Shown here: positions 8,519-17,332 of the stretch, one piece after another
How positions within the stretch are numbered: position 1 is the first letter of the stretch
Layout: every line of letters starts with the position of its first letter
NCBI RefSeq assembly: GCF_029911635.1
Contig: NZ_JARYTI010000005.1
Location: 1-64,000, forward strand
Source: Sphingomonas sp. AR_OL41
Lineage (GTDB): Bacteria; Pseudomonadota; Alphaproteobacteria; Sphingomonadales; Sphingomonadaceae
Length of the DNA: 64,000 bases
Reading direction: 5' to 3'
Made by a program: the position numbers and the translations under genes
Notes under the pieces: model-generated
What the model saw: only the letters and a program-made list of their open reading frames with translations
Databases searched by the model: none
Told to the model about the DNA's origin: nothing

Positions 8519-10063
8519 ATGAAACGATCCGATCCGGTCACCCGCCTGACGCCCGCGGAGCAGGCGCTCGTCGCGCAGCTCGACGCCAGCAGCAATCGCG
8601 CGACCATCCTCAAGGAACTCAAGGCCAATCTGCAGACCGCGATCGAGATCGAACTCGCGACGATCCCGATCTATCTCTACAGCTATTATTCGATCCAGCG
8701 GAACGCAACGAGCGGCGAGGCGATCGACCGCGCACAGGCCTTTGCCAACAAGGCCGGCGGCGTGATCATGAGCGTCGCGGTCGAGGAGATGCTGCACATG
8801 TCGCTCTCGTCGAACATCCTGTTCGCGATGGGCGTCGCGCCGCAAATCTATCGCCACGCCCCCAAGAAATATCCGACCGGCCTGCCCTATCACAATCCGC
8901 AAGGCCCCAAGGGACCGAACGGCGAGACCGCGGTGCTGATTCCGCTCGCCAAACTGAGCTTCGAGCAGCTGTGGCATTTCCTGCAGATCGAATATCCCGA
9001 GCAATGGTCGGCGATGCCGCAGGACCGCAACTGGCAGACGATCGGGCAATTCTATTCCTATATCCGCTGCCTCATCCACACCAGGTTCGTGACGGACGCC
9101 GACTTCCAGCAGGGCGCGGCGGCGATGGCGATCCAGCCGTACAATTATTCGCCGAACAACGTCGACACGATCTATCCCTCGGGCAAGTTCGATCCGTGGA
9201 AGCCCGCACCACCCGGCCCTGCCCCGGCATGGACCACGGCTGACGGATACCCTTCCGCTGCCGAAGCCGCGCATTATCCCGACCAGGGCGACAGCCATGC
9301 CGGCCATGCCGAATTGATCAGCGTTGCGTCGATCGCCGACGCGGCCTGCGCGATCGACACGATCTGCGACCAGGGCGAGGGCTATCCGGTGCCCTATCTC
9401 GGCCCCGAGAATGACGACGACCCGACAAAGGGCGAGCAGTCACATTATGTGAAGTTCCTCAATCTCCAGGCGCATTACGCGGACTACGCGACCACCACCG
9501 AGTCGCTGCCGCTCGAACCACCCCCGCCCGCGCCCCTGCTGCCAACGATAAGCCAGGCCGAACTAAATGCCGCGGGCCTGATCGTCGCCTTTCCCGACAA
9601 CCCCACCAGTGGCGGTTATCCTGCCGAATATCGTGCAATTGCAGATTTTTGCAGCGCGTGCTTCCAATATATGCTGATCATGAGCGAGACGATCTACCGC
9701 GTCCCGCCGCAGCAGCAGAAGCTGTTCTTCAACGAGGGCCTGCACCGCTCGATGATCTGGGTGCTGGACAAATATATCCGCACGATCCGCCAGATCCCGC
9801 TCGGCGGCGGGACCTTCATGGGGCCGCTGTTCGAGGATCTCGATCTCGGGCCGCGCAAGACCTCGTTCGCGGCGCTGACGAAGATCGGCACGAAGGCCAT
9901 CGACGCGGCCGACAAGATCCTCAAGAAGCTCAAACCCGACGACCCGCTGGTCAGCGTGCTCGGCAACGTCAAATATTATATCGGCGTGGCAACGCCCCAG
10001 CCCAACAGCGGCGCCGGCGACGCGGCGCATCTGCCCGACGTCGCACCCTATTGGCGCGATTGA
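8519..10063 (+). CDS. Ferritin-like protein (VioB/iminophenyl-pyruvate-dimer-synthase-like domain)
   Basis: 514 residues. The N-terminal 300 residues resemble the ferritin-like domain PF12902 found in VioB/RebD-related proteins: a helix with EIELATIPIYLYSYYSI, then VAVEEMLHMSLSSN, which contributes an ExxH metal pair, and a long SFEQLWHFLQIEYPE helix. A Pro-rich linker and a further helical C-terminal region follow; it contains FNEGLHRSMIWVLDKYI. A GAGAGG box precedes the ATG. It is the first gene of a tight cassette with a Cys-rich peptide, DUF692 enzyme and DUF2063 protein, so it may act on or protect the same product. A non-haem di-iron role is inferred only. Confidence 0.65.
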   Translation: MKRSDPVTRLTPAEQALVAQLDASSNRATILKELKANLQTAIEIELATIPIYLYSYYSIQRNATSGEAIDRAQAFANKAGGVIMSVAVEEMLHMSLSSNILFAMGVAPQIYRHAPKKYPTGLPYHNPQGPKGPNGETAVLIPLAKLSFEQLWHFLQIEYPEQWSAMPQDRNWQTIGQFYSYIRCLIHTRFVTDADFQQGAAAMAIQPYNYSPNNVDTIYPSGKFDPWKPAPPGPAPAWTTADGYPSAAEAAHYPDQGDSHAGHAELISVASIADAACAIDTICDQGEGYPVPYLGPENDDDPTKGEQSHYVKFLNLQAHYADYATTTESLPLEPPPPAPLLPTISQAELNAAGLIVAFPDNPTSGGYPAEYRAIADFCSACFQYMLIMSETIYRVPPQQQKLFFNEGLHRSMIWVLDKYIRTIRQIPLGGGTFMGPLFEDLDLGPRKTSFAALTKIGTKAIDAADKILKKLKPDDPLVSVLGNVKYYIGVATPQPNSGAGDAAHLPDVAPYWRD

Positions 10064-10103
10064 GCCACGTGATTCTCGCATTGCTCTGAAGAGGACAGGA
10101 CCC

Positions 10104-10772
10104 ATGCCTCATCCCGACAAACCCTCGGCCGCCGCAATCCCCGGCGTCCCGGTCCCCAAGCCCTACCCTTATGCCGACGCCCCGGCCTTCCCGGGCCCGA
10201 ACAAGATCGGCGCGGGGCCGGCCGGCATGCCGCTGCACGCCTGTATGGGGTTGAACAGCTGCCAGGGGAGCGACCGTTTCGGTACCAGCGGCCCGCCCGG
10301 CGGCGAGCCCAACGCCTGTGCCGGCCAGGGCTATTGCTCGACCGCCAAAGACCATACCTGCCACGTTCAAAACCAGTGCCGCAACCAGGGCGGCTGCGGG
10401 TTGTACGGCACCGCCGAAGAGATGGACAATCCCGGCCATAACGACTGCAAGTCGCTCGGCTCGTGCGCGACGCCGATCAACGCCGAGCGCTTCAGCACCA
10501 ACGGGCCCAATCGCGGCAAGAGCGTGTGGGCGCGCGCACGCGAAGTGTTCGAGGACAAGGCGTGGCCGGCGCTGCGTCGCGAATTGCTCGAAAAGCAGGC
10601 GCGCGGCGAGGTTCCGGCCGACCAGCCGCTCCCCGGCACGCTCGGCCATCCGCCGGCCGGCTTCGCGACGACTGGCCCGACCTATCTGTGGATCAGCGAC
10701 GACAATATCGCGCGCGGCAACATGACGGCGTGCGGGTCGAGCGGGATGAGCGGCGCAGGTGGCTGCAGCTAG
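10104..10772 (+). CDS. Cys-rich protein with CX5C repeats, putative MNIO substrate
   Basis: 222 residues, 11 cysteines. Ten... of special note is the spacing: Cys 47/53, 72/78, 86/92/98 and 115/121 are all separated by exactly five residues (for example CMGLNSC, CAGQGYC, CRNQGGC). Cys 210 and 221 lie at the Gly/Ser-rich C-terminus. There is no signal peptide; the N-terminus is Pro-rich and residues 140-170 form a charged helix. A GAGGA box precedes the start, 40 bp after the ferritin-like gene, and the 3' end overlaps the DUF692 gene by 14 bp. Position and repeated Cys motif suggest a modified metal-binding peptide precursor; that function is inference. Confidence 0.65.
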   Translation: MPHPDKPSAAAIPGVPVPKPYPYADAPAFPGPNKIGAGPAGMPLHACMGLNSCQGSDRFGTSGPPGGEPNACAGQGYCSTAKDHTCHVQNQCRNQGGCGLYGTAEEMDNPGHNDCKSLGSCATPINAERFSTNGPNRGKSVWARAREVFEDKAWPALRRELLEKQARGEVPADQPLPGTLGHPPAGFATTGPTYLWISDDNIARGNMTACGSSGMSGAGGCS

Positions 10773-11697
10773 CGCGACGATCGCGGACCTGCCCAAGCTG
10801 GAGCTCGGACTCGGCCTGCGCAATGTCCATTTCGAGCACATCCTGACCGAATGGCCGGCAGTCGACTGGTTCGAGGCGATCTCGGAAAACTTCATGGATT
10901 CGGGCGGACGGCCGCGCGCGGTGATCCGCGCGATCGCCGAGCGCTACCCGATCGTGTTACACGGCGTATCGCTGTCGATCGGCAGCACCGATCCGCTCGA
11001 TCGCGACTATCTGACCCGCCTGAAGCAGCTCGCCGACGAACTGCAGCCGGCGTGGATCAGCGATCATCTGTGCTGGACCGGCGTGCTCGGATTGAATTCG
11101 CACGATCTGCTCCCGCTGCCGCTGACCGAGGCGAGCTTGACGCATGTCGCGGAGCGCGTCGCGCGGGTGCAGGACTTTCTCGGTCGACCGCTGATTCTGG
11201 AAAACCCCAGCAGCTATGTCCGCTTTGCCCATTCGACGCTGGAGGAACCCGAATTTCTGCGTTTGCTCGCATCGCGGACCGGGTGCGGACTGCTGCTCGA
11301 CGTCAACAACGTCCATGTCAGCTGCTTCAACGGCGGCACCGACCCGGATGCCTATCTCGACGCCTTTCCCTGTGAACACGTCGTGCAGATGCATCTCGCC
11401 GGCCACCAACATCATGGCACGCACATCATCGACACGCATGACCGCCCGGTGCGACCCGAGGTGTGGGCGCTGTTCCGTAGCGCCTGGGCGCGCACCGGCG
11501 GGGCCGCGACCCTGCTCGAATGGGATGGCGACATCCCGAGCTTTGCCGAATGCCAAGCCGAGTTGCGCAAGGCCGAGCGCCATATGGGCGGCGCGTTCGA
11601 TACAACTGATCTCGCGCCGAGCAACATCGCGGACCGCACGCTCGTTTCAAATCCCGTGAGTTTTCTCGTCCCGAACGTGATGGCCGACGCGATATGA
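10759..11697 (+). CDS. DUF692 family multinuclear non-haem iron oxidative enzyme (MNIO)
   Basis: 312 residues, TIM-barrel DUF692 family (relatives: MbnB, TglH, HvfB). These enzymes use two or three irons to modify Cys or other residues in peptides. Likely ligands are visible in order: His68 (VLHGV), Asp102-His103 (SDHLCW), Glu148 (ILENPSSY), Asp181 and His186 (LLLDVNNVHV), His212 and His216 (MHLAGH), Asp225/His227 (DTHDRP) and Glu254 (LLEWDGDIP). The GTG start at 10759 overlaps the Cys-rich gene, and the stop overlaps the next ATG by four bases, so the enzyme is coupled to both its likely substrate and its partner. Confidence 0.88.
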   Translation: MAAASATIADLPKLELGLGLRNVHFEHILTEWPAVDWFEAISENFMDSGGRPRAVIRAIAERYPIVLHGVSLSIGSTDPLDRDYLTRLKQLADELQPAWISDHLCWTGVLGLNSHDLLPLPLTEASLTHVAERVARVQDFLGRPLILENPSSYVRFAHSTLEEPEFLRLLASRTGCGLLLDVNNVHVSCFNGGTDPDAYLDAFPCEHVVQMHLAGHQHHGTHIIDTHDRPVRPEVWALFRSAWARTGGAATLLEWDGDIPSFAECQAELRKAERHMGGAFDTTDLAPSNIADRTLVSNPVSFLVPNVMADAI

Positions 11698-12512
11698 CGG
11701 TCGATGCCGTGCCGCTCGACCAGCTCCAGCGCTGGATGCAAGGCGCGCTCGTCTTTCCGGCGCAGGTCGCAGGCGAACGGATCGACACCCTGCTGCGTTC
11801 ATCCCCGGGGCTGAGCGGCGCGGCCGGGCTGGCGATTTACCAGCGCGGCTATTTCCTGCGCATTGCCGCCTGCATGCGCGAGCAGTTCCCGGCACTGTGT
11901 CACGCGCTCGGCGAAGCGCTGTTCGACGATTTCGTTGCCGACTATATCCACGTCAATCCGCCAGAGAGCTATACGCTCTACGATCTGGGCCGACGCTTTG
12001 CGGGGTATCTCGACGCCAGCCGTCCCGACCGCGATCTCGCACCCGCAGCGCGCGAGAGCTGGATCGACTTCATGATCGATCTCGCGCGCTTCGAGCGTCA
12101 GGTCTTCACCCTGTTCGATGCACCGGGGCACGAAGGTAAAGCCTTCGCCGACGAAACGACTCCCGACGATGCGCTACGCCTGCAGCCCTGCTGCGCGCTT
12201 GGCGGCTATCGCTTTCCGGTCGCGGCCTATTATCACGCGGTGCGCCAGAAGCAGGCGCCGCCGCAGCCCGACGCCGCACCGCATTTCGTCGCCATGGTGC
12301 GCACCGATTATGTGACGCGGACCGTACCGCTCAAAGCCGCCGAGCATTGCTTCCTGGCGGCGATGGCCGACGGTGGCAGGGTGGATGCGGCTATCGACGC
12401 CGTCGCGCACCATCTCGCGATTGCGGCCGAAGCCGTACGTGAGACATGGGCCGCGCCGCAGGGCGCGCGGGCGCGCTGGATTTCGTGGGGTTTCTTCATC
12501 CCTGCCGCATGA
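11694..12512 (+). CDS. DUF2063 family protein, MNIO partner
   Basis: 272 residues. The N-terminal half (LAIYQRGYFLRIAACMREQFPAL and the YIHVNPPESYTLYDLG segment) is the DUF2063 domain, which accompanies DUF692 enzymes in RiPP clusters such as MbnC/HvfC-type loci, where it is thought to bind the precursor and complete the enzyme complex. The C-terminal half has a mixed alpha-beta character and a WISWGFFIP tail. ATGA overlap with the DUF692 gene indicates coupled translation. It closes the four-gene cassette; the next gene is on the other strand. Confidence 0.82.
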   Translation: MTVDAVPLDQLQRWMQGALVFPAQVAGERIDTLLRSSPGLSGAAGLAIYQRGYFLRIAACMREQFPALCHALGEALFDDFVADYIHVNPPESYTLYDLGRRFAGYLDASRPDRDLAPAARESWIDFMIDLARFERQVFTLFDAPGHEGKAFADETTPDDALRLQPCCALGGYRFPVAAYYHAVRQKQAPPQPDAAPHFVAMVRTDYVTRTVPLKAAEHCFLAAMADGGRVDAAIDAVAHHLAIAAEAVRETWAAPQGARARWISWGFFIPAA

Positions 12513-12558
12513 GGCCAGGGTGGTTCGCGCCTCGTTGCCGAACGCGCCGATCGTTGCG

Positions 12559-12852
12559 CTAGAGGCGCTCTACCGCCCGGCGCAGCTTTCGCACCAGCAC
12601 CGGATCGTGCGGCACGCCGTCAAATGCCTCGCCGGCGAGCGCCATCAGCCGCACCGCACCAAAGCTCGCCGACAAGCCTTTCAGGCGCGCCGCGGCGATT
12701 CGCCAATGGTCGCCATCCTCAGCCATTTCGAGCCCGGCAAGGCCGCGCTGCACACCATCGACGAAGGCCGCGCGAAGTTCCGCGATCAGCAGCGGTTCGT
12801 CACCGACCGCCGCCGCCAAAGTCGCATCGATAGCACCAGGATCATAAGCCAT
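12559..12852 (-). CDS. Hpt-like protein lacking the phospho-acceptor histidine
   Basis: 97 residues, all helical. Residues 50-66 (WRIAAARLKGLSASFGA) align with the active helix of histidine phosphotransfer domains, AHxLKGxSxxxGA, but Ala55 occupies the His position. It cannot be phosphorylated in the normal way if the alignment is right. It lies 72 bp divergent from the coiled-coil gene, with a true Hpt gene on the far side. A docking or inhibitor role in a phosphorelay is inference; a simple helical protein of other function is possible. Confidence 0.5.
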   Translation of the reverse strand: MAYDPGAIDATLAAAVGDEPLLIAELRAAFVDGVQRGLAGLEMAEDGDHWRIAAARLKGLSASFGAVRLMALAGEAFDGVPHDPVLVRKLRRAVERL

Positions 12853-12924
12853 GACCGACGCTAGCCCGGTGACCCTTAAGGCAAGGTTTCGCTAAATACT
12901 TCCCGTGCACGAGAAATATGGTAA

Positions 12925-15243
12925 ATGACGGCGATGAACAGGGGGCCCCGCATTATCGATCTCCGCACCGGCGCGGCACCGCAGGCGGATGACGATCTGC
13001 TGCTGACCGAGGAATTGCCCCAGCCGCCGGCGCCGATCGAAGCGACAATGCCCGAGGAACTCGAACAAATAGAAGACGCTAGGCCAGCCGGCGGCGGTTG
13101 GGTCTGGCCCGTTCTGGGGTCGTTGGTCGCGCTTGGCTGGGTCGGCGCGATGCTGTGGCTGGCGCGCGATCGTCTCGCGCAGCTCGAGCCGGTTGCGCTG
13201 ACCGAATTCGTCGCCGCGCTCTGCGTGCCGCCGGCGCTGATCGCGATCCTGCTGGTCCTGGTGCTGCGCACGAGCCGCGCCGAGGCGCAACGCTTCGGCG
13301 ACGTGTCCCGCGCGATGCGTGCCGAGGCGGCCAGCCTCGAGCGCACCGTGGCGGCCTTGTCCAACACGATCGAGAGCAACCGCCGGAACATTGCCGAACA
13401 AACCACCGCGCTGATGACCATGGGCGACGGCGCGCTGACCAAATTATCGGCCATCGGCATGGGCATGTCGGAACAGGTCGGCATCGCCAACGAGCATGCG
13501 ACCAAGCTCGCCGATGCAGCGACCGGCGCGCATTCGAGCCTGTCGGTGCTGCTGGCGATCCTGCCGCGCGCGCACGGCGAAACCATCGACATGGCGCGGC
13601 AGCTTGATTCGGTCGGCGTATCGGCGACGGAACGCGCCGCGGCGCTCCATGCCGAACTGAGCGCGCTGGCCGAACGTGGTCGCGAGGCCGAAGAGGTTGC
13701 CGGCGGCGCGGCCCAGAAGCTGGCGGCGCATCTGGCGCGGATGGAAGCGACCAGCGAAACCGCGGGTGCGCGGCTGGAAGCCGTTACGGGCGAGATGTCT
13801 ACGGCGGTCGATGCCCTGCTCGGCCGGACCGCTGGCGCCGTGGACGAAGCACGCAAGGGCATCGCCGCGCAGGGCGATGCGATGCTCGCCATGTTGAGTG
13901 CCAATCAGGCAGCGCTCAGCAGCGCGGGCCGCGACAGCGCCGATGCCCTGGCCGAGCGTATCGCATCGATCGAGGCACAGATCGAGCGGCTTGCCGCGCG
14001 GCTCGGCGCACAGCGCGAGGCCGGCGGAACGATGCTCGGCGAACTCGACCAGGGGATCACCGCGGTCTCCGCGCGAATCGACGATCTGCACGGGCAAGGC
14101 ATCGAGCGCACCCAGACGCTCGCGGCGTCGATCAGCGCGCTGGGTGGCTCAGCCGACGCGATGACCGAGGCGCTCAAGACCGGCGACGCGATGGCGACGA
14201 CGACGATCGGCACGACCGAGCGCCTGCTCGTCGCGCTCGATGCGGCGGCGCGCGAGATCGACGAGACGTTGCCCGACGCGCTCGCGCGGCTCGATTCGAA
14301 AATCGCATCGAGCCGCAAGGTAGTCGGCGACGCCAAGCCGGAGCTAATGGCGCTGGTGACGGCCGCCGAGAGCACGCACGACGCGATCGAGGCGATCGCC
14401 CAGGTCATTGCCGGCCAGCGCACGACGCTCGACACCTTGTCGCGCAACCTGCTCGACACGCTCACGAGCGGCCGCGAAAAGGCCGATGCGCTGGGCGTGA
14501 TGGTCGAGGAGACGATCGGCCGCACGCATCGCTTCGCCGAGGAAGCAGCGCCACGGCTGGTCGAGGCGCTGCTACGCGTCCGCGATACGGCGAGCGCCGC
14601 GGCGGACCGTGCCCGCGAGACGCTGGCAACGGTCATACCCGAGGCGGCGATGGCGCTGGAGAAGGAAAGCGCGGCCGCAATGCGACGCGCGACCGATTCC
14701 GCGCTTGCCGGCCAGATCGCGGCGATCGGCGAAGCGGCCGACGCTGCGGCCGATGCCGCAGCGCGGGCTTCGGACCGTCTGACGCAGCAGATGTTCAAAA
14801 TCGCCGATTCGACGGCAATGGTCGAAAGCCATATCGAGGATGCACGCGTCGAGCGTGAAAATGCCGACAAGGACAGCTTCGCACGACGGGTGTCGTTGTT
14901 GATCGAGGCACTCAATTCCGCCTCGATCGATATCGCCAAGAGCTTCTCGTCCGAAGTGTCGGACAGCGCCTGGGCCGCCTATCTCAAGGGCGATCGGGGT
15001 GTGTTCACGCGGCGCGCCGTGCGGCTGCTCGACGCGGGCGAAGCGCGCGAGGTCGCGCGCCTTTACGACAGCGACAGCGAATTCCGCGAGCAGGTCAACC
15101 GCTACATCCACGATTTCGAGGCGATGCTGCGCGCGATCCTGGCGCAGCGCGACGGTTCACCGCTGGGCGTGACCTTGCTCTCGTCGGATATGGGCAAGCT
15201 CTATGTCGCGATGGCGCAGGCGATCGAGCGTCTGCGGACCTGA
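12925..15243 (+). CDS. Large membrane-anchored coiled-coil protein
   Basis: 772 residues. A 55-residue acidic cytoplasmic N-terminus leads to two membrane helices (about 58-80 and 92-113), then roughly 520 residues of Ala-rich heptad-like helix, and a compact C-terminal domain (about 650-772) with ASIDIAKSFSSEVSDSAW and RGVFTRRAVRLL. The layout resembles polarity or division scaffold proteins of Alphaproteobacteria (TipN-like in form), but I cannot assign it to a named family. Start ATG at 12925; ATG at 12934 is an alternative. It lies between an Hpt-like and an Hpt gene, which hints at a role with a phosphorelay. Confidence 0.7.
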   Translation: MTAMNRGPRIIDLRTGAAPQADDDLLLTEELPQPPAPIEATMPEELEQIEDARPAGGGWVWPVLGSLVALGWVGAMLWLARDRLAQLEPVALTEFVAALCVPPALIAILLVLVLRTSRAEAQRFGDVSRAMRAEAASLERTVAALSNTIESNRRNIAEQTTALMTMGDGALTKLSAIGMGMSEQVGIANEHATKLADAATGAHSSLSVLLAILPRAHGETIDMARQLDSVGVSATERAAALHAELSALAERGREAEEVAGGAAQKLAAHLARMEATSETAGARLEAVTGEMSTAVDALLGRTAGAVDEARKGIAAQGDAMLAMLSANQAALSSAGRDSADALAERIASIEAQIERLAARLGAQREAGGTMLGELDQGITAVSARIDDLHGQGIERTQTLAASISALGGSADAMTEALKTGDAMATTTIGTTERLLVALDAAAREIDETLPDALARLDSKIASSRKVVGDAKPELMALVTAAESTHDAIEAIAQVIAGQRTTLDTLSRNLLDTLTSGREKADALGVMVEETIGRTHRFAEEAAPRLVEALLRVRDTASAAADRARETLATVIPEAAMALEKESAAAMRRATDSALAGQIAAIGEAADAAADAAARASDRLTQQMFKIADSTAMVESHIEDARVERENADKDSFARRVSLLIEALNSASIDIAKSFSSEVSDSAWAAYLKGDRGVFTRRAVRLLDAGEAREVARLYDSDSEFREQVNRYIHDFEAMLRAILAQRDGSPLGVTLLSSDMGKLYVAMAQAIERLRT

Positions 15244-15327
15244 GGTTCACCGGAGCAAGCCGTGAATTCGGCAATTTCACAGGATCCGCTGCTGCCAACC
15301 GCAATGGCAGCAAGTTCGGCGGGGAAG

Positions 15328-15756
15328 CTATGCCTGGCCGAAGCCGCCGACGGCACGGCGCCCGAAGCCGGGGCGGCGCTCGACGAGCGGATTCGCCTCA
15401 CGCTCGAGCAACGACAAGGTGCTCTCAAAGGCCGGGCGGAGCTCGACGACGTGCTCGAGCGCCTGGCTCGGCGTATCATGGCGCTCCACGCAATCGCGTG
15501 CAATCGTCTCGATTTGTTCGGCGATCAGCGCAAGCGGTTCGGCGCCGAACTGGCGCGCCTCGCCCTTCAGCGTGTGCGCGGGGATGACGATCGCAGCGGC
15601 ATTCTGCGCGCGCATCGCCGCCTCGATCGCGGCGACCGATTTGACGCCGTCCTCGCGGAAATAGCCGAGAATACGGACGAATCCGGCACCCAGTTCGCTG
15701 CGCGCACGAGCGAACGCTGTCCAGTCGACCAGATTGGCTTCGTCAGTTGACACCAT
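15328..15756 (-). CDS. Histidine phosphotransfer (Hpt) protein
   Basis: 142 residues. The helix VIPAHTLKGEARQFGAEPL carries the classic Hpt motif with His61 as the phospho-acceptor. An FVRILGYFREDGVKSVAAI helix before it completes the four-helix bundle; the C-terminal 40 residues are Arg/Gly-rich and probably disordered. The ATG at 15756 follows GGGGAGA; a longer frame to 15888 has no ribosome site. No kinase or response regulator lies next to it, so its partners are elsewhere. It is convergent with the coiled-coil gene. Confidence 0.78.
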   Translation of the reverse strand: MVSTDEANLVDWTAFARARSELGAGFVRILGYFREDGVKSVAAIEAAMRAQNAAAIVIPAHTLKGEARQFGAEPLALIAEQIETIARDCVERHDTPSQALEHVVELRPAFESTLSLLEREANPLVERRPGFGRRAVGGFGQA

Positions 15757-15928
15757 GGTCTCCCCGCTAGGCAACCGGAAAAAGGGTTGCGAGAGCAAGG
15801 CCGTTTTAGGCAAGATATGTAAATGAGCCGTTGACGCGGCAGCGGAAAATCGCAGCACGTCGCGTGACAAGTGCCTGTCACTACTCAAAATGTCCGATCC
15901 GGATCAAAACCGTCTCGCGGCCTTCCGG

Positions 15929-17305
15929 CTACTGGTTTCCGAACGGGTTTTTCGGCGCACGCAGCGTCAGGCGGATCGGTACGGCGCCGAAGCCGAGATC
16001 GCGGCGCAGGCCGTTGATGATGTACCGCTGGTAGCTCATCGGCAACTGATCGACGCGCGTTCCGAACAGCACGAAGCCGGGCGGGCGCGTCTTAGCCTGG
16101 GTGAGGTAGCGCAGCTTGATGCGCTTGCCGCCGGGCGCCGGCGGCGGATTGGTCTCGACCGCGCGCTCAAACCAGCGATTGAGCTCGCCGGTACCGATCC
16201 GCTTCGACCAGGCGGCACGCGTCTCGAACGCGACCTGGAGCAGGACGTCGAGCCCCTTGCCGGTTGCGGCCGAGACGGTGAGCAGCGGCACGCCCTTGAC
16301 CTGCGACAGACCTTCCTCGAGCGCAGCGCGGACGCCGTTGAACAGCTTCGAGGCGTCTTCAGCGACATCCCATTTGTTGAGCGCCACGACCAGCGCACGC
16401 CCTTCCTCGAGCACGGCTGAGGCGATACGCAGATCCTGCGCCTCCAGGCCCCGCGTCGCATCGAGCAAAAGCACGACGACTTCGGCGAAGTCGATCGCAT
16501 GGCGTGCGTCCGCGACCGAGAGCTTTTCGAGCTTGTCCTGCACCAAGGCGCGTTTGCGCATGCCGGCGGTGTCGATCAGCCGCACCGCGCGGTTGCGGCC
16601 CTCCTTGGGATCGGGCCACATCCAGTCGATCGCGATCGAATCGCGGGTGATGCCGGCTTCCGGCCCGGTAATCAGCCGGTCCTCGCCGAGCATGCGGTTG
16701 ATCAGCGTCGACTTGCCCGCATTGGGGCGTCCGACGATCGCCAGCTTGAGCGGCGCATCGGGATTGTCCTCATCCTCGTCTTCAACCGCGCCTTCATCAC
16801 GCGGGACATCGATATAGGGAATGAGCGCCTCGACGAGATCGGCCATGCCTTCGCCATGCTCGGCCGAAAGTTGCACCGGGTCGCCAAAGCCAAGCGACAG
16901 CGATTCGAGGATACCGCTCTCGCCCGCCCGCCCTTCTGCCTTGTTGGCAACGAGAATCACCGGGATGGTCGCGCCGCGCAGCCAGCGGGCGATTTCCTCG
17001 TCGAGCGGCACCAGACCGGCACGCGCGTCGATCATGAACAACGCGACGTCGGCCATCGCTACCGCAGCCTCGGTCTGCGCGCGCATGCGCCCGGGGAGCG
17101 TAGCGGCCGCATCCTCCTCATAGCCGGCGGTATCGACGACGCGAAATTCGAGGCCGACGAGATTGGCGTCGCCCTCGCGGCGATCACGGGTAACGCCTGG
17201 CCGATCATCGACAAGCGCGAGGCGCTTGCCGACCAGCCGATTGAACAATGTCGATTTGCCGACATTGGGACGGCCGATGATCGCGACGACGGGAAGGGAT
17301 GTCAT
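15929..17305 (-). CDS. der: Ribosome-associated GTPase Der (EngA)
   Basis: 458 residues with the two tandem G domains unique to Der: first P-loop GRPNVGKSTLFN near residue 11 with a DDRPGVTRD switch, and second GRPNAGKSTLIN near 190 with DTAGM; NKAE and NKWD specificity motifs follow each. The C-terminal KH-like domain ends with RLTLRAPKNPFG. Der is needed for 50S ribosome maturation. It is the last gene of a minus-strand run TPR protein, bamB, der, a familiar order in Proteobacteria. Confidence 0.96.
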   Translation of the reverse strand: MTSLPVVAIIGRPNVGKSTLFNRLVGKRLALVDDRPGVTRDRREGDANLVGLEFRVVDTAGYEEDAAATLPGRMRAQTEAAVAMADVALFMIDARAGLVPLDEEIARWLRGATIPVILVANKAEGRAGESGILESLSLGFGDPVQLSAEHGEGMADLVEALIPYIDVPRDEGAVEDEDEDNPDAPLKLAIVGRPNAGKSTLINRMLGEDRLITGPEAGITRDSIAIDWMWPDPKEGRNRAVRLIDTAGMRKRALVQDKLEKLSVADARHAIDFAEVVVLLLDATRGLEAQDLRIASAVLEEGRALVVALNKWDVAEDASKLFNGVRAALEEGLSQVKGVPLLTVSAATGKGLDVLLQVAFETRAAWSKRIGTGELNRWFERAVETNPPPAPGGKRIKLRYLTQAKTRPPGFVLFGTRVDQLPMSYQRYIINGLRRDLGFGAVPIRLTLRAPKNPFGNQ

Positions 17306-17332
17306 CCGACACCCCTTATCCGGTCATGACGA

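Noticed and set aside
8287..9243. 318-residue plus-strand frame before and within the ferritin-like gene
   Set aside because: Arg/Asp-rich throughout and overlaps the ferritin-like gene in another frame.
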